From positions 124,001 to 188,000 of the forward strand of contig NZ_JARVSD010000010.1 in the NCBI RefSeq assembly GCF_030209445.1: 64,000 nt of DNA, given 5' to 3'. The stretch comes from Promicromonospora sp. MEB111. Lineage in GTDB: Bacteria; Actinomycetota; Actinomycetes; Actinomycetales; Cellulomonadaceae. Positions 52,726 through 60,620 of this stretch are shown here, in pieces (within the stretch, counting starts at the first letter, position 1; every line of letters begins with the position of its first letter). Under the pieces are notes generated by a model that made no database searches, was not told where the DNA came from, and saw nothing but the letters and a program-made list of their open reading frames with translations. The position numbers and the translations under genes were made by a program.

Positions 52726-54257
52726 GCTCCGACGGTACGCCGGGCGGCGCCCGCGGGGGAGGGCGCCGTCCGGCGTACGGCTGGGGCCTGACCGGCGGGC
52801 CAGTGCCCGCCGGCCACCTCGCGCAGCCCCTTGACGGGGACGGTCGCCGCGATGGCCGCGGCCACCACGGCCATGCCGCAGCCGAGCAGCAGGGCGACCC
52901 GGAAGCCGCCCTCGGTGGGCAGGGTGTGCTCGCCGAACGTGGTGCTCATCCGGGCCAGCACCACGCCGATGACGGCGGCCGACACCGAGGTGCCGATGGA
53001 GCGCATGAGCGCGTTGAACCCGTTCGCGGCGGCCTTCTCGGAGGCCGGCACGGAGCCCAGGATGATCGCGGGCAGCGCGCCGTAGGCGAAGCCGACGCCG
53101 GCCGCCGCGACGAACGCCGTGAGCGACAGGCCCACGAGCGTGTCCATGAACAGCGTGGACAGGCCGTAGCCGAGCGCCATGACCAGGGCGCCCAGGACGA
53201 GCGTCGTCTTGGGCCCGCGGGCGCGGGTGATCTGCGCGCCCACGGGCGACATGAGGGTCATCGCGATGCCCGACGGCGCCATCCACAGGCCCATCTGCAG
53301 CATGGACTGGCCGAGCCCGAACCCGGTCGCGGCCGGCGCCTGCATGAGCTGGGGCAGGATCAGGGACTGGGCGTACATGGCGAACCCGATCATGATCGAG
53401 GCCAGGTTGGTGAGCAGCACGGCGGGGCGCGCGGTGGTGCGCAGGTCGACCAGCGCGGCGGGCGTGCGCAGCTCCCACCAGCCCCAGGCCAGGAGCACGA
53501 CGACGGAGCCGCCGAACAGGCCGAGCACGAGCGGGCTCGCCCAGCCCCACTCGGCGCCCTTGGAGACCGCCAGCAGCAGGGCCACGAGACCCGCGGCCAG
53601 GCCGAGCACGCCCACGTAGTCGAACGGCGTGCGCACCCGGGCGGGCGCGGCCGGGGCGGGGATCGCCCGCCAGACGACGACGCCGACCACGACGGCGCAG
53701 ACCGCGATGAGCCAGAACAGGATGCGCCAGCTCGCGAACTCGGCGACGGCGGCGGCGAACGGCAGGCCGAGGGCGCCGCCGATGCCGAGCGACGAGCTCA
53801 TCAGGGAGATGGCGCCGGCGGTGCGCTCCTTGGGCAGCAGGTCGTGCAGCATGCTGATGCCGAGCGGGATGAACCCGGTGGCCAGGCCCTGCAGGCCGCG
53901 GCCGGTGACCATGACGGGGACGGTCGTGGCCACGGCGCAGACCGCGGACCCGAGGGCCAGCGGCACCAGCGAGATCAGGATCATCTTCTTCTTGCCGTAC
54001 AGGTCGCCCAGCCGCCCCGAGACCGGGGTGCAGATGGCGCCGACCAGCAGCGTGACCGTGATGATCCAGGACGTGTCCGACGCCGGGGCGTCGAAGATGG
54101 TCGGCAGCGACGCGACGATCGGGACCACGAGGGTCTGGGTCATCGCGACCACGATGCCGCCGATCGCGAGGATGGCGACGATGCGGTTGGGGTGGACTAC
54201 GGGTGCGGTGGCCGATCCGTCAGCCGGCGGCGCGGGGCGGGACGCGGTGGTCGTCAC
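52623..54257 (-). CDS. MFS drug:H+ antiporter (14-helix type) with unusual C-terminal extension
   Basis: A 544-residue transporter of the EmrB/QacA-like branch: VPIVASLPTIF, the loop-2/3 motif GRLGDLYGKKKMIL, RGLQGLATGFIPLGISML and about 13-14 helices. The recognisable protein ends near GLREVAGGHWPAG; a further 70 residues, rich in Arg, Pro, Ser and Ala, run on to 52623 and overlap DUF2277 by 103 bp in another frame, which suggests a lost stop codon. GTG 54257 has GAGGAGA upstream. It is divergent from a MarR gene and shares its operator pair, so drug-responsive control is likely. Confidence 0.87.
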   Translation of the reverse strand: MTTTASRPAPPADGSATAPVVHPNRIVAILAIGGIVVAMTQTLVVPIVASLPTIFDAPASDTSWIITVTLLVGAICTPVSGRLGDLYGKKKMILISLVPLALGSAVCAVATTVPVMVTGRGLQGLATGFIPLGISMLHDLLPKERTAGAISLMSSSLGIGGALGLPFAAAVAEFASWRILFWLIAVCAVVVGVVVWRAIPAPAAPARVRTPFDYVGVLGLAAGLVALLLAVSKGAEWGWASPLVLGLFGGSVVVLLAWGWWELRTPAALVDLRTTARPAVLLTNLASIMIGFAMYAQSLILPQLMQAPAATGFGLGQSMLQMGLWMAPSGIAMTLMSPVGAQITRARGPKTTLVLGALVMALGYGLSTLFMDTLVGLSLTAFVAAAGVGFAYGALPAIILGSVPASEKAAANGFNALMRSIGTSVSAAVIGVVLARMSTTFGEHTLPTEGGFRVALLLGCGMAVVAAAIAATVPVKGLREVAGGHWPAGQAPAVRRTAPSPAGAARRTVGACAETSPRCAASNRPRPTRRSPPPRCSSCARSRA

Positions 54258-54277
54258 GAGTCTCCTCGAAAGATTGC

Positions 54278-54292
54278 TGTGCATCATGCACA
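54278..54292. promoter_or_regulatory. MarR-type operator 1
   Basis: TGTGCA-TCA-TGCACA, a perfect inverted repeat about 20 bp upstream of the MFS start. Together with the similar site at 54322 it fits binding by the MarR-family dimer encoded next door. Confidence 0.7.
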
Positions 54293-54321
54293 TTGGGGTT
54301 CGGTCTCAGAATGCCATATCT

Positions 54322-54336
54322 TGTGCATGATGCATA
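54322..54336. promoter_or_regulatory. MarR-type operator 2
   Basis: TGTGCA-TGA-TGCATA, one mismatch from the perfect palindrome at 54278-54292. Centres are 44 bp apart, about four helical turns, so two dimers could bind the same face of the DNA and control both divergent genes. Confidence 0.65.
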
Positions 54337-54381
54337 GACGCGAGCCGGTGCGCGAGACCGCGTGCGCGACCGTCCGTACGG

Positions 54382-54405
54382 GACCGTCTGTGCGACCGTC
54401 TGTGC
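54382..54405 (+). repeat. Tandem 12-bp repeat in the marR leader
   Basis: GACCGTCTGTGC occurs twice in direct succession, with related GACCG blocks just before and after. It lies in the 5' untranslated region of the MarR gene and looks like slippage; a regulatory role is not evident. Confidence 0.6.
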
Positions 54406-54426
54406 GAGACCGGAGGTATGACGACG

Positions 54427-54885
54427 ATGACGTCCCCGATCGACGAGATCGAGTACGAGGGCATGCTGTTCGGGCGGCACCTGGCCGCGCTCCCCGCGGG
54501 GCGCACGCGGCGCAAGGGCGGGCAGCTCGACCAGAGCGCGTACACCCTGCTCAGCCTGCTCGACGCCGGCGGCCCCGCCAGCCTCGCCGAGCTCGCGGAA
54601 GCCACCGGCCTGGACGTCTCGACGCTGAACCGGCAGACGGCCGCCCTGCGGCGCTCCGGCCTCGCCGAGCGCTTCGAGGACCCCGACGGCGGGCAGGCGC
54701 GCAAGCTCCGCCTCTCCGCCGAGGGCAGCCGGCTCCTGGGCGAGGAGCGCACCGCCAGCAGGGCGCTCCTCGCCGACCTGCTGCACGACTGGTCCGAGCA
54801 GGACCGGGCCCGGTTCGGCGAGCTGCTGGGCCGCTACAACCGCGTCATCGAGGACCGCTCGGGCCGCCACTGGCCGCGCCCGTGA
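54427..54885 (+). CDS. MarR-family transcriptional regulator
   Basis: A 152-residue winged-helix regulator: helical dimer segments at both ends, HTH SLAELAEATGLDVSTLNRQT and the wing LAERFEDPDGGQARKLRLSA. MarR dimers usually repress until a small ligand binds; here the obvious target is the divergent MFS exporter and its own gene through two TGTGCA palindromes. GGAGG at 54412-54416 is only one base from ATG 54418, so ATG 54427 is the more probable start. Confidence 0.87.
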   Translation: MTSPIDEIEYEGMLFGRHLAALPAGRTRRKGGQLDQSAYTLLSLLDAGGPASLAELAEATGLDVSTLNRQTAALRRSGLAERFEDPDGGQARKLRLSAEGSRLLGEERTASRALLADLLHDWSEQDRARFGELLGRYNRVIEDRSGRHWPRP

Positions 54886-55029
54886 CGACGGCCCGGCCCC
54901 CTGCCACGACGGCCCGGCGTCGACCACAGCAGTTGCAGCCACCGGACCCGGCTTGCTGGCAGCACCCGCTGTGCTCGACCACGAGAATCGTCGTGGCGGG
55001 ACGGGTCGGTCGTGGGGCAGGGTGAGCAC

Positions 55030-55602
55030 ATGCAGCTTTCTGTCGAGACGCCGCCCGACGCCGGCACCCGGCCCCCGACCACCGTGCGCGAGGCGGGCGC
55101 CGACGACTGGCCCGCCATCTGGCCGATCGTGCGCGAGGTCGTCCGCGCGGCCGACACGTTCGCCTACGAGCCCACGATGGGCGAGGCCGACGCGCGCGCC
55201 GGATGGCTGGAGGCCCCGCGGCGCGTCGTCGTCGCCGTGCGCGACGGCGTCGTGGTCGGCACCGCGAACATGTACCCCAACCGGCCGGGGCCGGGCAGCC
55301 ACGTCGCGTCGGGCAGCATCATGGTCGACCGCGCGGTGCGCGGCACCGGCGCGGGCCGGGCCCTCGTCGAGGACATGATCGCCTGGGCGGCCCGCGAGGG
55401 GTTCGCCGCGATCCAGTTCAACGCGGTGGTCGACACGAACACCGCCGCCGTCCACCTGTACGAGAGCCTCGGCTTCGTCACCCTCGGCATCGCGCCCGGT
55501 GCGTTCCGGCACCCCGAGCGGGGCGACGTGGGCCTGCGGATCATGTGGCGCGACCTGAGCGACGTGCCCGCCGCGGGGACCGGTCCCGAGGACGAGGCCT
55601 GA
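55030..55602 (+). CDS. GNAT N-acetyltransferase (phosphinothricin acetyltransferase-like)
   Basis: A 190-residue GNAT protein with TVREAGADDWPAIWPIVREV, the acetyl-CoA loop MVDRAVRGTGAGRALVEDMI and the motif B segment NTAAVHLYESLGF. This matches small-molecule acetyltransferases of the PAT/L-amino acid type; the substrate is unknown. ATG 55030 is preferred to GTG 55012 because GGTGAG precedes it. The stop is one base from the ATG of the flavin oxidoreductase, so the two form an operon. Confidence 0.83.
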   Translation: MQLSVETPPDAGTRPPTTVREAGADDWPAIWPIVREVVRAADTFAYEPTMGEADARAGWLEAPRRVVVAVRDGVVVGTANMYPNRPGPGSHVASGSIMVDRAVRGTGAGRALVEDMIAWAAREGFAAIQFNAVVDTNTAAVHLYESLGFVTLGIAPGAFRHPERGDVGLRIMWRDLSDVPAAGTGPEDEA

Positions 55603-55603
55603 G

Positions 55604-56476
55604 ATGCGCTGCTCCGTGAACGTCCCCAACTTCGGCGACTTCGCCGACGCCCGCGCCGTCGCGACCGTGGCCCGCGCCGCGGAGGAGGCCGGCTGGGACG
55701 GCCTGTTCGTCTGGGACCACGTGGTGCACCGCAAGGAGATGCGCCGCGGCCAGCCGTTCGGCGACCCGTGGATGCTGCTCACCGCCGCGGCGCTCGCGAC
55801 CTCGACGATCCGGCTCGGCACCCTCGTCACGCCCGTGGCGCGGCGCCGGCCCGAGCAGCTCGCGCGGCAGGTCGCGACGCTGGACGCCGTCAGCGGCGGC
55901 CGCGTCGTCTTCGGCGCCGGCCTGGGCGGGCCCGTCGAGGACGAGTTCGGCAGCTTCGGCGACGAGACCGACCCCGTGGTGCTCGCCCAGAAGCTCGACG
56001 AGGGGCTCGGTCTGCTCGCCCGCTACTGGGCGGGGGAGCGCGTCGACCACGACGGGCCGCACTACCGGGTGCGCGACGTCGAGATCCTCCCGGCCACGGT
56101 GCAGCAGCCCCGCCCGCCGATCTGGGTCGGCGGCTTCTGGCCCGCGCGCCGACCGTTCCGGCGCGCCGCGCGGTGGGACGGCGTCGTGCCCCTGTTCGCG
56201 TCCGGGCACGGCCGGCCGCCCACGCCCGACGAGGTCCGGGACGTGACGGCGTACGTCGCGGAGCACCGGACGGCGGAGGGCCCGGCCGACGTCGCCCGTC
56301 CGTTCGACGTCGTCGTGGGCGGGCTGACGACGCCGGAGGCGGCGGCCGACGTCGTGGGCCCGCTGGCCGCCGCCGGGGCGACGTGGTGGGACGAGCGCGG
56401 GCTGTACGAGTCGCCCGACCTGTACTCCCTGCCGGCCGTGCTGCGCCGGGTCGAGGCGGGGCCGCCCCAGCTCTGA
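55604..56476 (+). CDS. LLM-class flavin-dependent oxidoreductase
   Basis: A 290-residue luciferase-like TIM-barrel enzyme: EEAGWDGLFVWDHVV, STIRLGTLVTPVARRRPEQL, ATLDAVSGGRVVFGAGLG and PPIWVGGFWPARRPFRRAAR. Such enzymes use FMN or F420; the cofactor is not clear from sequence. It follows the GNAT gene with a one-base gap. Convergent with the VOC gene, 6 bp away. Confidence 0.87.
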   Translation: MRCSVNVPNFGDFADARAVATVARAAEEAGWDGLFVWDHVVHRKEMRRGQPFGDPWMLLTAAALATSTIRLGTLVTPVARRRPEQLARQVATLDAVSGGRVVFGAGLGGPVEDEFGSFGDETDPVVLAQKLDEGLGLLARYWAGERVDHDGPHYRVRDVEILPATVQQPRPPIWVGGFWPARRPFRRAARWDGVVPLFASGHGRPPTPDEVRDVTAYVAEHRTAEGPADVARPFDVVVGGLTTPEAAADVVGPLAAAGATWWDERGLYESPDLYSLPAVLRRVEAGPPQL

Positions 56477-56482
56477 GGACGC

Positions 56483-56950
56483 TCAGCCCGCCTGGCCCGC
56501 GCTCCAGCGCGCGATGTCCTCGTCGGTCACCTCGACCGGCCCGGTGGCCGGCTGCGTGACGCGGATGTGGTTGCCGAACGGGTCGCGCAGGGCGCAGTCG
56601 ATCCCGTAGGGCTGCTCGACCGGCTCCTCGGTGAACTCGACGCCCTTCGCGCTCAGCTCGGCATAGGTACGGCGGCAGTCGTCGGTGGTCAGGATGCACG
56701 CGACCCCGAGCGCACCCTTGGTCAGCAGGTCCCGGACCTGGGCCGCGACCTCCTCGCTGAGGGACGGCGGGCCCGGCACCTCCAGCAGCAGGTGGCGGTC
56801 CGGGTCGGCCGGCAGGGAGATGGTCAGCCAGCGCATGAAGCCCATGTCGACGTCGTTGCTGACCTCGAACCCGAGCTTGCCGACGTAGAAGTCGAGGGCC
56901 TCGTCCTGGTCGAGCACGGTCACGGCGGTGATGGAGATGTTCTTGAACAT
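56483..56950 (-). CDS. VOC/glyoxalase-fold protein
   Basis: A 155-residue protein with two beta-alpha-beta-beta-beta modules: ISITAVTVLDQDEALDFYVG, then ELSAKGVEFTEEPVEQPYGI and ALRDPFGNHIRVTQ. The family includes metal-dependent lyases, dioxygenases and drug-binding proteins. ATG 56950 follows TAGCGT by seven bases (leaderless), which favours it over GTG 56959. The upstream AraC-type gene on the same strand is a common partner of this VOC subtype. Confidence 0.88.
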   Translation of the reverse strand: MFKNISITAVTVLDQDEALDFYVGKLGFEVSNDVDMGFMRWLTISLPADPDRHLLLEVPGPPSLSEEVAAQVRDLLTKGALGVACILTTDDCRRTYAELSAKGVEFTEEPVEQPYGIDCALRDPFGNHIRVTQPATGPVEVTDEDIARWSAGQAG

Positions 56951-57029
56951 GCCGGTCACGCTACGACCGGACCGGTGCGCCGCGCTTCTCCGAAACTGCT
57001 CGGCCGAGCAGGCCGTCCAAAGAGGCTGC

Positions 57030-57461
57030 TCAGCCCGCCGGCCGCATCCAGCTCTTCACGAAGCAGACCGGTGCGGTGACCGGCCGGGTCCGGGCCCGGT
57101 ACCCGGTCGGGGAGTCGCCCACCACGTCCCGGAAGGTGCGGCTGAACGTCCCGAGGCTTGCGAACCCCACGAGCAGCGCCACGTCCGTCACCGGCGTCGC
57201 CGTGTCGCTCAGCAGCGCCATCGCGCGCTCGATCCGGCGCCGCTGCAGGTACCGGTGCGGCGTCTCCCCGAACGTGGCCCGGAACGTGCGGCTGAAGTGG
57301 GACGGCGAGACGTGCGCGATGCGCGCGAGCGTCGGCACGTCGAGCGGCTGGGCGTAGTCGCGGTCGATGGCGTCCCGGGCGCGCAGCAGCCGGCGGTTGT
57401 CCTGCTCGCGCGGCGACATCGTGCGCCGCGCCGTCTGGAGGTCCACCGGGCCGGGGGTCAC
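57030..57461 (-). CDS. AraC-family regulator (DNA-binding domain only)
   Basis: A 143-residue protein that is little more than the double HTH of AraC: LDVPTLARIAHVSPSHFSRT then FRATFGETPHRYLQRRRIER, VTDVALLVGFASLGTFSRTF and RDVVGDSPTGYRAR. It has no ligand-binding cupin domain, so it may respond to level or a partner protein. GTG 57461 is six bases after TAGGGT (57468-57473). It lies 79 bp upstream of the VOC gene on the same strand and probably controls it. Confidence 0.87.
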   Translation of the reverse strand: MTPGPVDLQTARRTMSPREQDNRRLLRARDAIDRDYAQPLDVPTLARIAHVSPSHFSRTFRATFGETPHRYLQRRRIERAMALLSDTATPVTDVALLVGFASLGTFSRTFRDVVGDSPTGYRARTRPVTAPVCFVKSWMRPAG

Positions 57462-57470
57462 GCGCCCACC

Positions 57471-58394
57471 CTACGACCGGGCCGGGTTCCCGAGGAACGC
57501 CGCGTACCCGTCCAGGAGGCGGGCCAGGCCGAACTCGAAGAGGGTGTCGAGGGTGAGGTCCACGTCGTTCGACGTCGCCTCCACCAGGTGCGGGTGGCGG
57601 CGTGGGTCGACGGCGGCCTGGAGGTCGGGCAGGGTCCGGTCCATCCACTCCTCGTCGGTCAGCCCGTCGTCCTTGCGGGCCTGTGCCGCCGGCTCGATGC
57701 CCACCCCCAGCCCGCGCACGAGCTGGAAGACCGACACCGTCAGGTGCATCCGCGTGTCGAGGTCGAGTCGACGGCCGGGCAGCTCGCTGAACGCGCCGAG
57801 CAGCGCCTCGGTGTGGGCGATGCCGTGCGGCAGCACCTGCGGCCGCGTCATCGACATGACGTGCGCGGCCCACGGGTGCCGCTGGAACGCTGCCCACATG
57901 GTGCGGGCGCACACCTCGGCGCGGGCCCGCCAGCCCTTCGGCAGCGGGTCCGGGAGCGGCGACGTGGCGTACACGGTGTCGAGCATCCGGGCCAGCAGCT
58001 CCTCGCGGCCCCGGACGTAGCGGTAGAGCGACATCGTGGGGATGCCCAGGTCGGTCGCGATCCGCCGCATGGACAGCGCGCCCAGCCCCTCGGCGTCGGC
58101 CGTCGCCATGGCGAGGCGCACGACGTCGTCCACCGTGGGGGCGCTCGCGGCTCGCGCCGCCGCACCGGGGCGGGCCGAGCCGGCGCCGGCCGCCACCACC
58201 GTGCCCACGCCGCGCCGCACCTCGACGAGCCCGTCGCGCCGCAGGGTGTCGAGCACCCGGCTCGCGGTGGCCATGGCCACGCCGTGCTCGGCGACGATGC
58301 GGCGGGTGGACGGGACCGCCGCGCCGGGGGCGAGCTCGCCCGACCGGATGCGGGCCCGGATCTCCTCGGCGATGCGCTCGGAGGGTGTGGTCAT
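57471..58394 (-). CDS. GntR-TetR fusion transcriptional regulator
   Basis: A 307-residue protein with two DNA-binding modules: an N-terminal GntR winged helix (about 5-70; VPSTRRIVAEHGVAMATASR) and a TetR module from about residue 85 (SMRRIATDLGIPTMSLYRYV) with a TetR C-terminal ligand domain (FQLVRGLGVGIEPAAQARKD). It is divergent from a FAD monooxygenase whose promoter carries a good palindrome, so it is probably the repressor of that gene. ATG 58394 has GGGAG upstream. Its 3' end overlaps the -10 of the AraC gene. Confidence 0.85.
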   Translation of the reverse strand: MTTPSERIAEEIRARIRSGELAPGAAVPSTRRIVAEHGVAMATASRVLDTLRRDGLVEVRRGVGTVVAAGAGSARPGAAARAASAPTVDDVVRLAMATADAEGLGALSMRRIATDLGIPTMSLYRYVRGREELLARMLDTVYATSPLPDPLPKGWRARAEVCARTMWAAFQRHPWAAHVMSMTRPQVLPHGIAHTEALLGAFSELPGRRLDLDTRMHLTVSVFQLVRGLGVGIEPAAQARKDDGLTDEEWMDRTLPDLQAAVDPRRHPHLVEATSNDVDLTLDTLFEFGLARLLDGYAAFLGNPARS

Positions 58395-58515
58395 CCTCGG
58401 CTCCCTGTACTAGTGCGGTCGCGGGTCGTACTGCCGTGCTGCGGCGCCGTGGCCTGGGCGTTCGTGGGGTGCACTACCTGGTGTACCACCGCGCCCTTTA
58501 CCCAGCATAGGGCGG

Positions 58516-58532
58516 TTCGTACGGTGTACGAA
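58516..58532. promoter_or_regulatory. Operator over the monooxygenase promoter
   Basis: TTCGTAC-GGT-GTACGAA is a perfect 7-bp inverted repeat. It covers a -10 TACGGT (58520-58525) that is 17 bp from a -35-like TTTACC (58497-58502). A second partial repeat (GGTGCAC/GTGTACC) lies near 58475-58490. A repressor bound here would block transcription of the downstream oxygenase. Confidence 0.7.
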
Positions 58533-58582
58533 GCGCCTCACCGAGATGCCTCGGCGAGGAACCTTCGAACCAGGGAGCAGCC

Positions 58583-59806
58583 ATGACCCACGTACTCATC
58601 TCCGGTGCCAGCGTCGCCGGCCCGGCCCTCGCGTTCTGGCTCCGCCGGTACGGCTTCGACGTCACGGTGGTCGAGCGGTCGGCCGGGCCCCGGCCGGGCG
58701 GTCAGGGCATCGACGTGCGCGGCGCCGCGCGGACGGTGCTGGACCGGATGGGCCTCACCGAGCAGGTCCGGGCCGTCCACACGGGCGTGCGCGGGATCGC
58801 CTACCTCGACGCCGCGGGGCGGCGCACCATGGAGCTGCCGGCCGAGATGTTCGGCCACTCGGGCGGCGTCATCGCCGACATCGAGATCCTGCGCGGCGAC
58901 CTCATGCGGATCATCATGGACGCCGCGGACGGTGTCGAGTACCTGTTCGACGACAGCATCACGGCGCTCGACCAGCGCACCGACGGCGTCGACGTCGCCT
59001 TCGAGCGCTCCGCCCCGCGCCGGTTCGACCTCGTGGTGGGCGCGGACGGCGTCTTCTCCACCACGCGGCGCCTGGCCTTCGACGGCGCCTGGCGCGCCGT
59101 CGACTCCGGCTACCACCGCGCCGTCTTCACGGCCGAGCCGGCGGGCAGCGCCGACACCTGGGGCCTCGACGGCTGGGAGCTGCTGTACTCGATGCCGGCC
59201 GGCAACGGCGTGGGCGGGCGCAACGTGCTGCTGTACCCGGCACACGGCGGCGCGCGCGGCATGGTCCACTTCGCCGGGGACCCCGTGGAGTACGACCGGC
59301 GCGACATCGCCGGGCAGAAGCGGCTGGTCGCCGGGGTGCTGGCCGGCGAGGGCTGGGAGGTGCCGCGCCTCCTGGAGGCGATGGAGCGCGCCGACGACTT
59401 CTACTTCGACCGGCACGTGAGGATCGAGATGCCGACGTGGCACCGGGGCCGGGTCGCCCTCCTGGGCGACGCCTGCACCGCCGGGTCCGTCGGGATGGGC
59501 ACCTCGCTGGCGCTCGTGGGCGCGTACGTGCTGGCGGGCGAGCTCGCGCGGGCCGGAGGCGACCCCGCGACGGCCTTCGCCGCCTACGAGACGACGGTGC
59601 GGCCCTACGCCGCCGTCAACATGAAGCAGCTCCCGGGCGGCGCACGCGGCTTCCTGCCGCCCTCACGGTTCGAGATCCGCGCCCGCACCGCGGTGATGGG
59701 CGCCCTGCTGAAGACCCCCCTCGCGGGAATGATGATGGGCGGCATCGACAAGGCGGTCGACCAGATCGACCTGCCGGACTACGCGGCCCTGACGGTCGGT
59801 CGCTGA
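58583..59806 (+). CDS. FAD-dependent monooxygenase (class A, TetX/PgaE-like fold)
   Basis: A 407-residue aromatic-hydroxylase-type flavoprotein: dinucleotide motif VLISGASVAGPALAFWLRRY (GxGxxG varies to GASVAG), VVGADGVFSTTR and GDACTAGSVGMGTSLALVGA. It uses NAD(P)H and O2 to oxygenate a small molecule; relatives act on aromatics, polyketides or tetracyclines, so an inactivation or catabolic role is possible. ATG 58583 has AGGGAG upstream. Regulated, by inference, by the divergent GntR-TetR fusion protein. Confidence 0.87.
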   Translation: MTHVLISGASVAGPALAFWLRRYGFDVTVVERSAGPRPGGQGIDVRGAARTVLDRMGLTEQVRAVHTGVRGIAYLDAAGRRTMELPAEMFGHSGGVIADIEILRGDLMRIIMDAADGVEYLFDDSITALDQRTDGVDVAFERSAPRRFDLVVGADGVFSTTRRLAFDGAWRAVDSGYHRAVFTAEPAGSADTWGLDGWELLYSMPAGNGVGGRNVLLYPAHGGARGMVHFAGDPVEYDRRDIAGQKRLVAGVLAGEGWEVPRLLEAMERADDFYFDRHVRIEMPTWHRGRVALLGDACTAGSVGMGTSLALVGAYVLAGELARAGGDPATAFAAYETTVRPYAAVNMKQLPGGARGFLPPSRFEIRARTAVMGALLKTPLAGMMMGGIDKAVDQIDLPDYAALTVGR

Positions 59807-59810
59807 CCAG

Positions 59811-59873
59811 GGTTCAGCAGGCTGTCCGCGACCGCGTCCACGCCCGTGGCGGTCGCCGATGGCCTGCTGAACC
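59811..59873 (+). terminator. Hairpin after the monooxygenase gene
   Basis: GGTTCAGCAGGC (59811-59822) and GCCTGCTGAACC (59862-59873) form a perfect 12-bp outer stem; the inner part pairs as GCGACCGC with GCGGTCGC and CACG with CGTG, separated by small mismatched bulges. It starts four bases after the monooxygenase stop. Confidence 0.75.
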
Positions 59874-59894
59874 CCGGTCAGCACGGAACGGGGC

Positions 59895-59930
59895 TTGACC
59901 CCACGGGTGGTCAAGTGATTTAGTCACTTT
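59895..59930 (+). promoter_or_regulatory. Leaderless promoter and operators of the FCD regulator
   Basis: TTGACC (59895-59900) and TTTAGT (59919-59924) are spaced 18 bp, and ATG follows six bases later. Two inverted repeats overlap it: CTTGACC/GGTCAAG (59894-59915) and AAGTGA-TTTAG-TCACTT (59913-59929), the latter a typical GntR/FadR operator shape over the -10 and start site. Autorepression is likely. Confidence 0.75.
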
Positions 59931-60620
59931 ATGACTCAAGGTAGAGCCTCGTTCTCGGAGCAGCTGGCGGACGACATCGTCGAGCTGATCCGCTCCGAGA
60001 GCCTCGGACCCGGCGACGTGCTGGAGTCCTCCCGCGACCTGGCCAAGCGGTTCGCCGTCACCACCCCGACCGTCCGGGAGGCCCTGCGGCGGCTGGAGGC
60101 CACCGGCGTGGTCGAGCTGCGGCACGGCTCCGGCACGTACATCGGCCCGGGCATCGAGCGGTCGGTGCTGGCCAACCCGCACCGGCCGCACATCACGCGC
60201 TCCTCGGTGATCGAGCTGGTCCAGGCCCGCCTCGTCATCGAGCCCGGGATCGCGGCGCTCGCCGCGAGCGCCCGGGACGCCGCCGGCCTGCAGCGGCTGG
60301 AGGCCGCGACGGCGACGGCGCTGCAGCCGCCGGTGCACGGGTTCCGGCCGGCCCTGAACTTCCACGTGGAGCTGGCGGCGGCGTCGGGCAACGGGCTGCT
60401 GCGCGAGACGGTGGAGGCGCTGCTGCACGTGCGGGCCTCGGAGCAGACGGAGATCCGGTTCCGGTACGACGACCGGCAGCGGGACCACGCGGAGCACCTG
60501 GAGATCCTGGCCGCGGTCCGCGACGGTGACGGGGCGGCCGCCGAGCGGCTGACCCGGGCGCACCTGACCACGATCCGGGAGTCGCTGGAGGCGGCGGACT
60601 TCGGGGAGGCGGCACCGTGA
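59931..60620 (+). CDS. GntR-family regulator, FadR/FCD subfamily
   Basis: A 229-residue regulator with an N-terminal winged helix (about 10-75; LESSRDLAKRFAVTTPTVRE, GSGTYIGPG) and a helical FCD effector domain whose histidines (FHVELAAASGN; RDHAEHLEIL) would hold a metal and an organic acid. FCD regulators usually control catabolic genes for acids. It heads the operon with the creatininase-family gene (GTGA overlap), an esterase and a transporter. A palindrome over its own promoter suggests autoregulation. Confidence 0.88.
   Translation: MTQGRASFSEQLADDIVELIRSESLGPGDVLESSRDLAKRFAVTTPTVREALRRLEATGVVELRHGSGTYIGPGIERSVLANPHRPHITRSSVIELVQARLVIEPGIAALAASARDAAGLQRLEAATATALQPPVHGFRPALNFHVELAAASGNGLLRETVEALLHVRASEQTEIRFRYDDRQRDHAEHLEILAAVRDGDGAAAERLTRAHLTTIRESLEAADFGEAAP

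Noticed and set aside
54886-55029. Repeated ACGACGGCCCGGC (54885 and 54906) and CCACGA/TCGTGG hairpin (54979-54996) as a mobile element or attenuator
   Set aside because: Repeats are short and few, the hairpin stem is only 6 bp, and nothing links them to the GNAT gene downstream.
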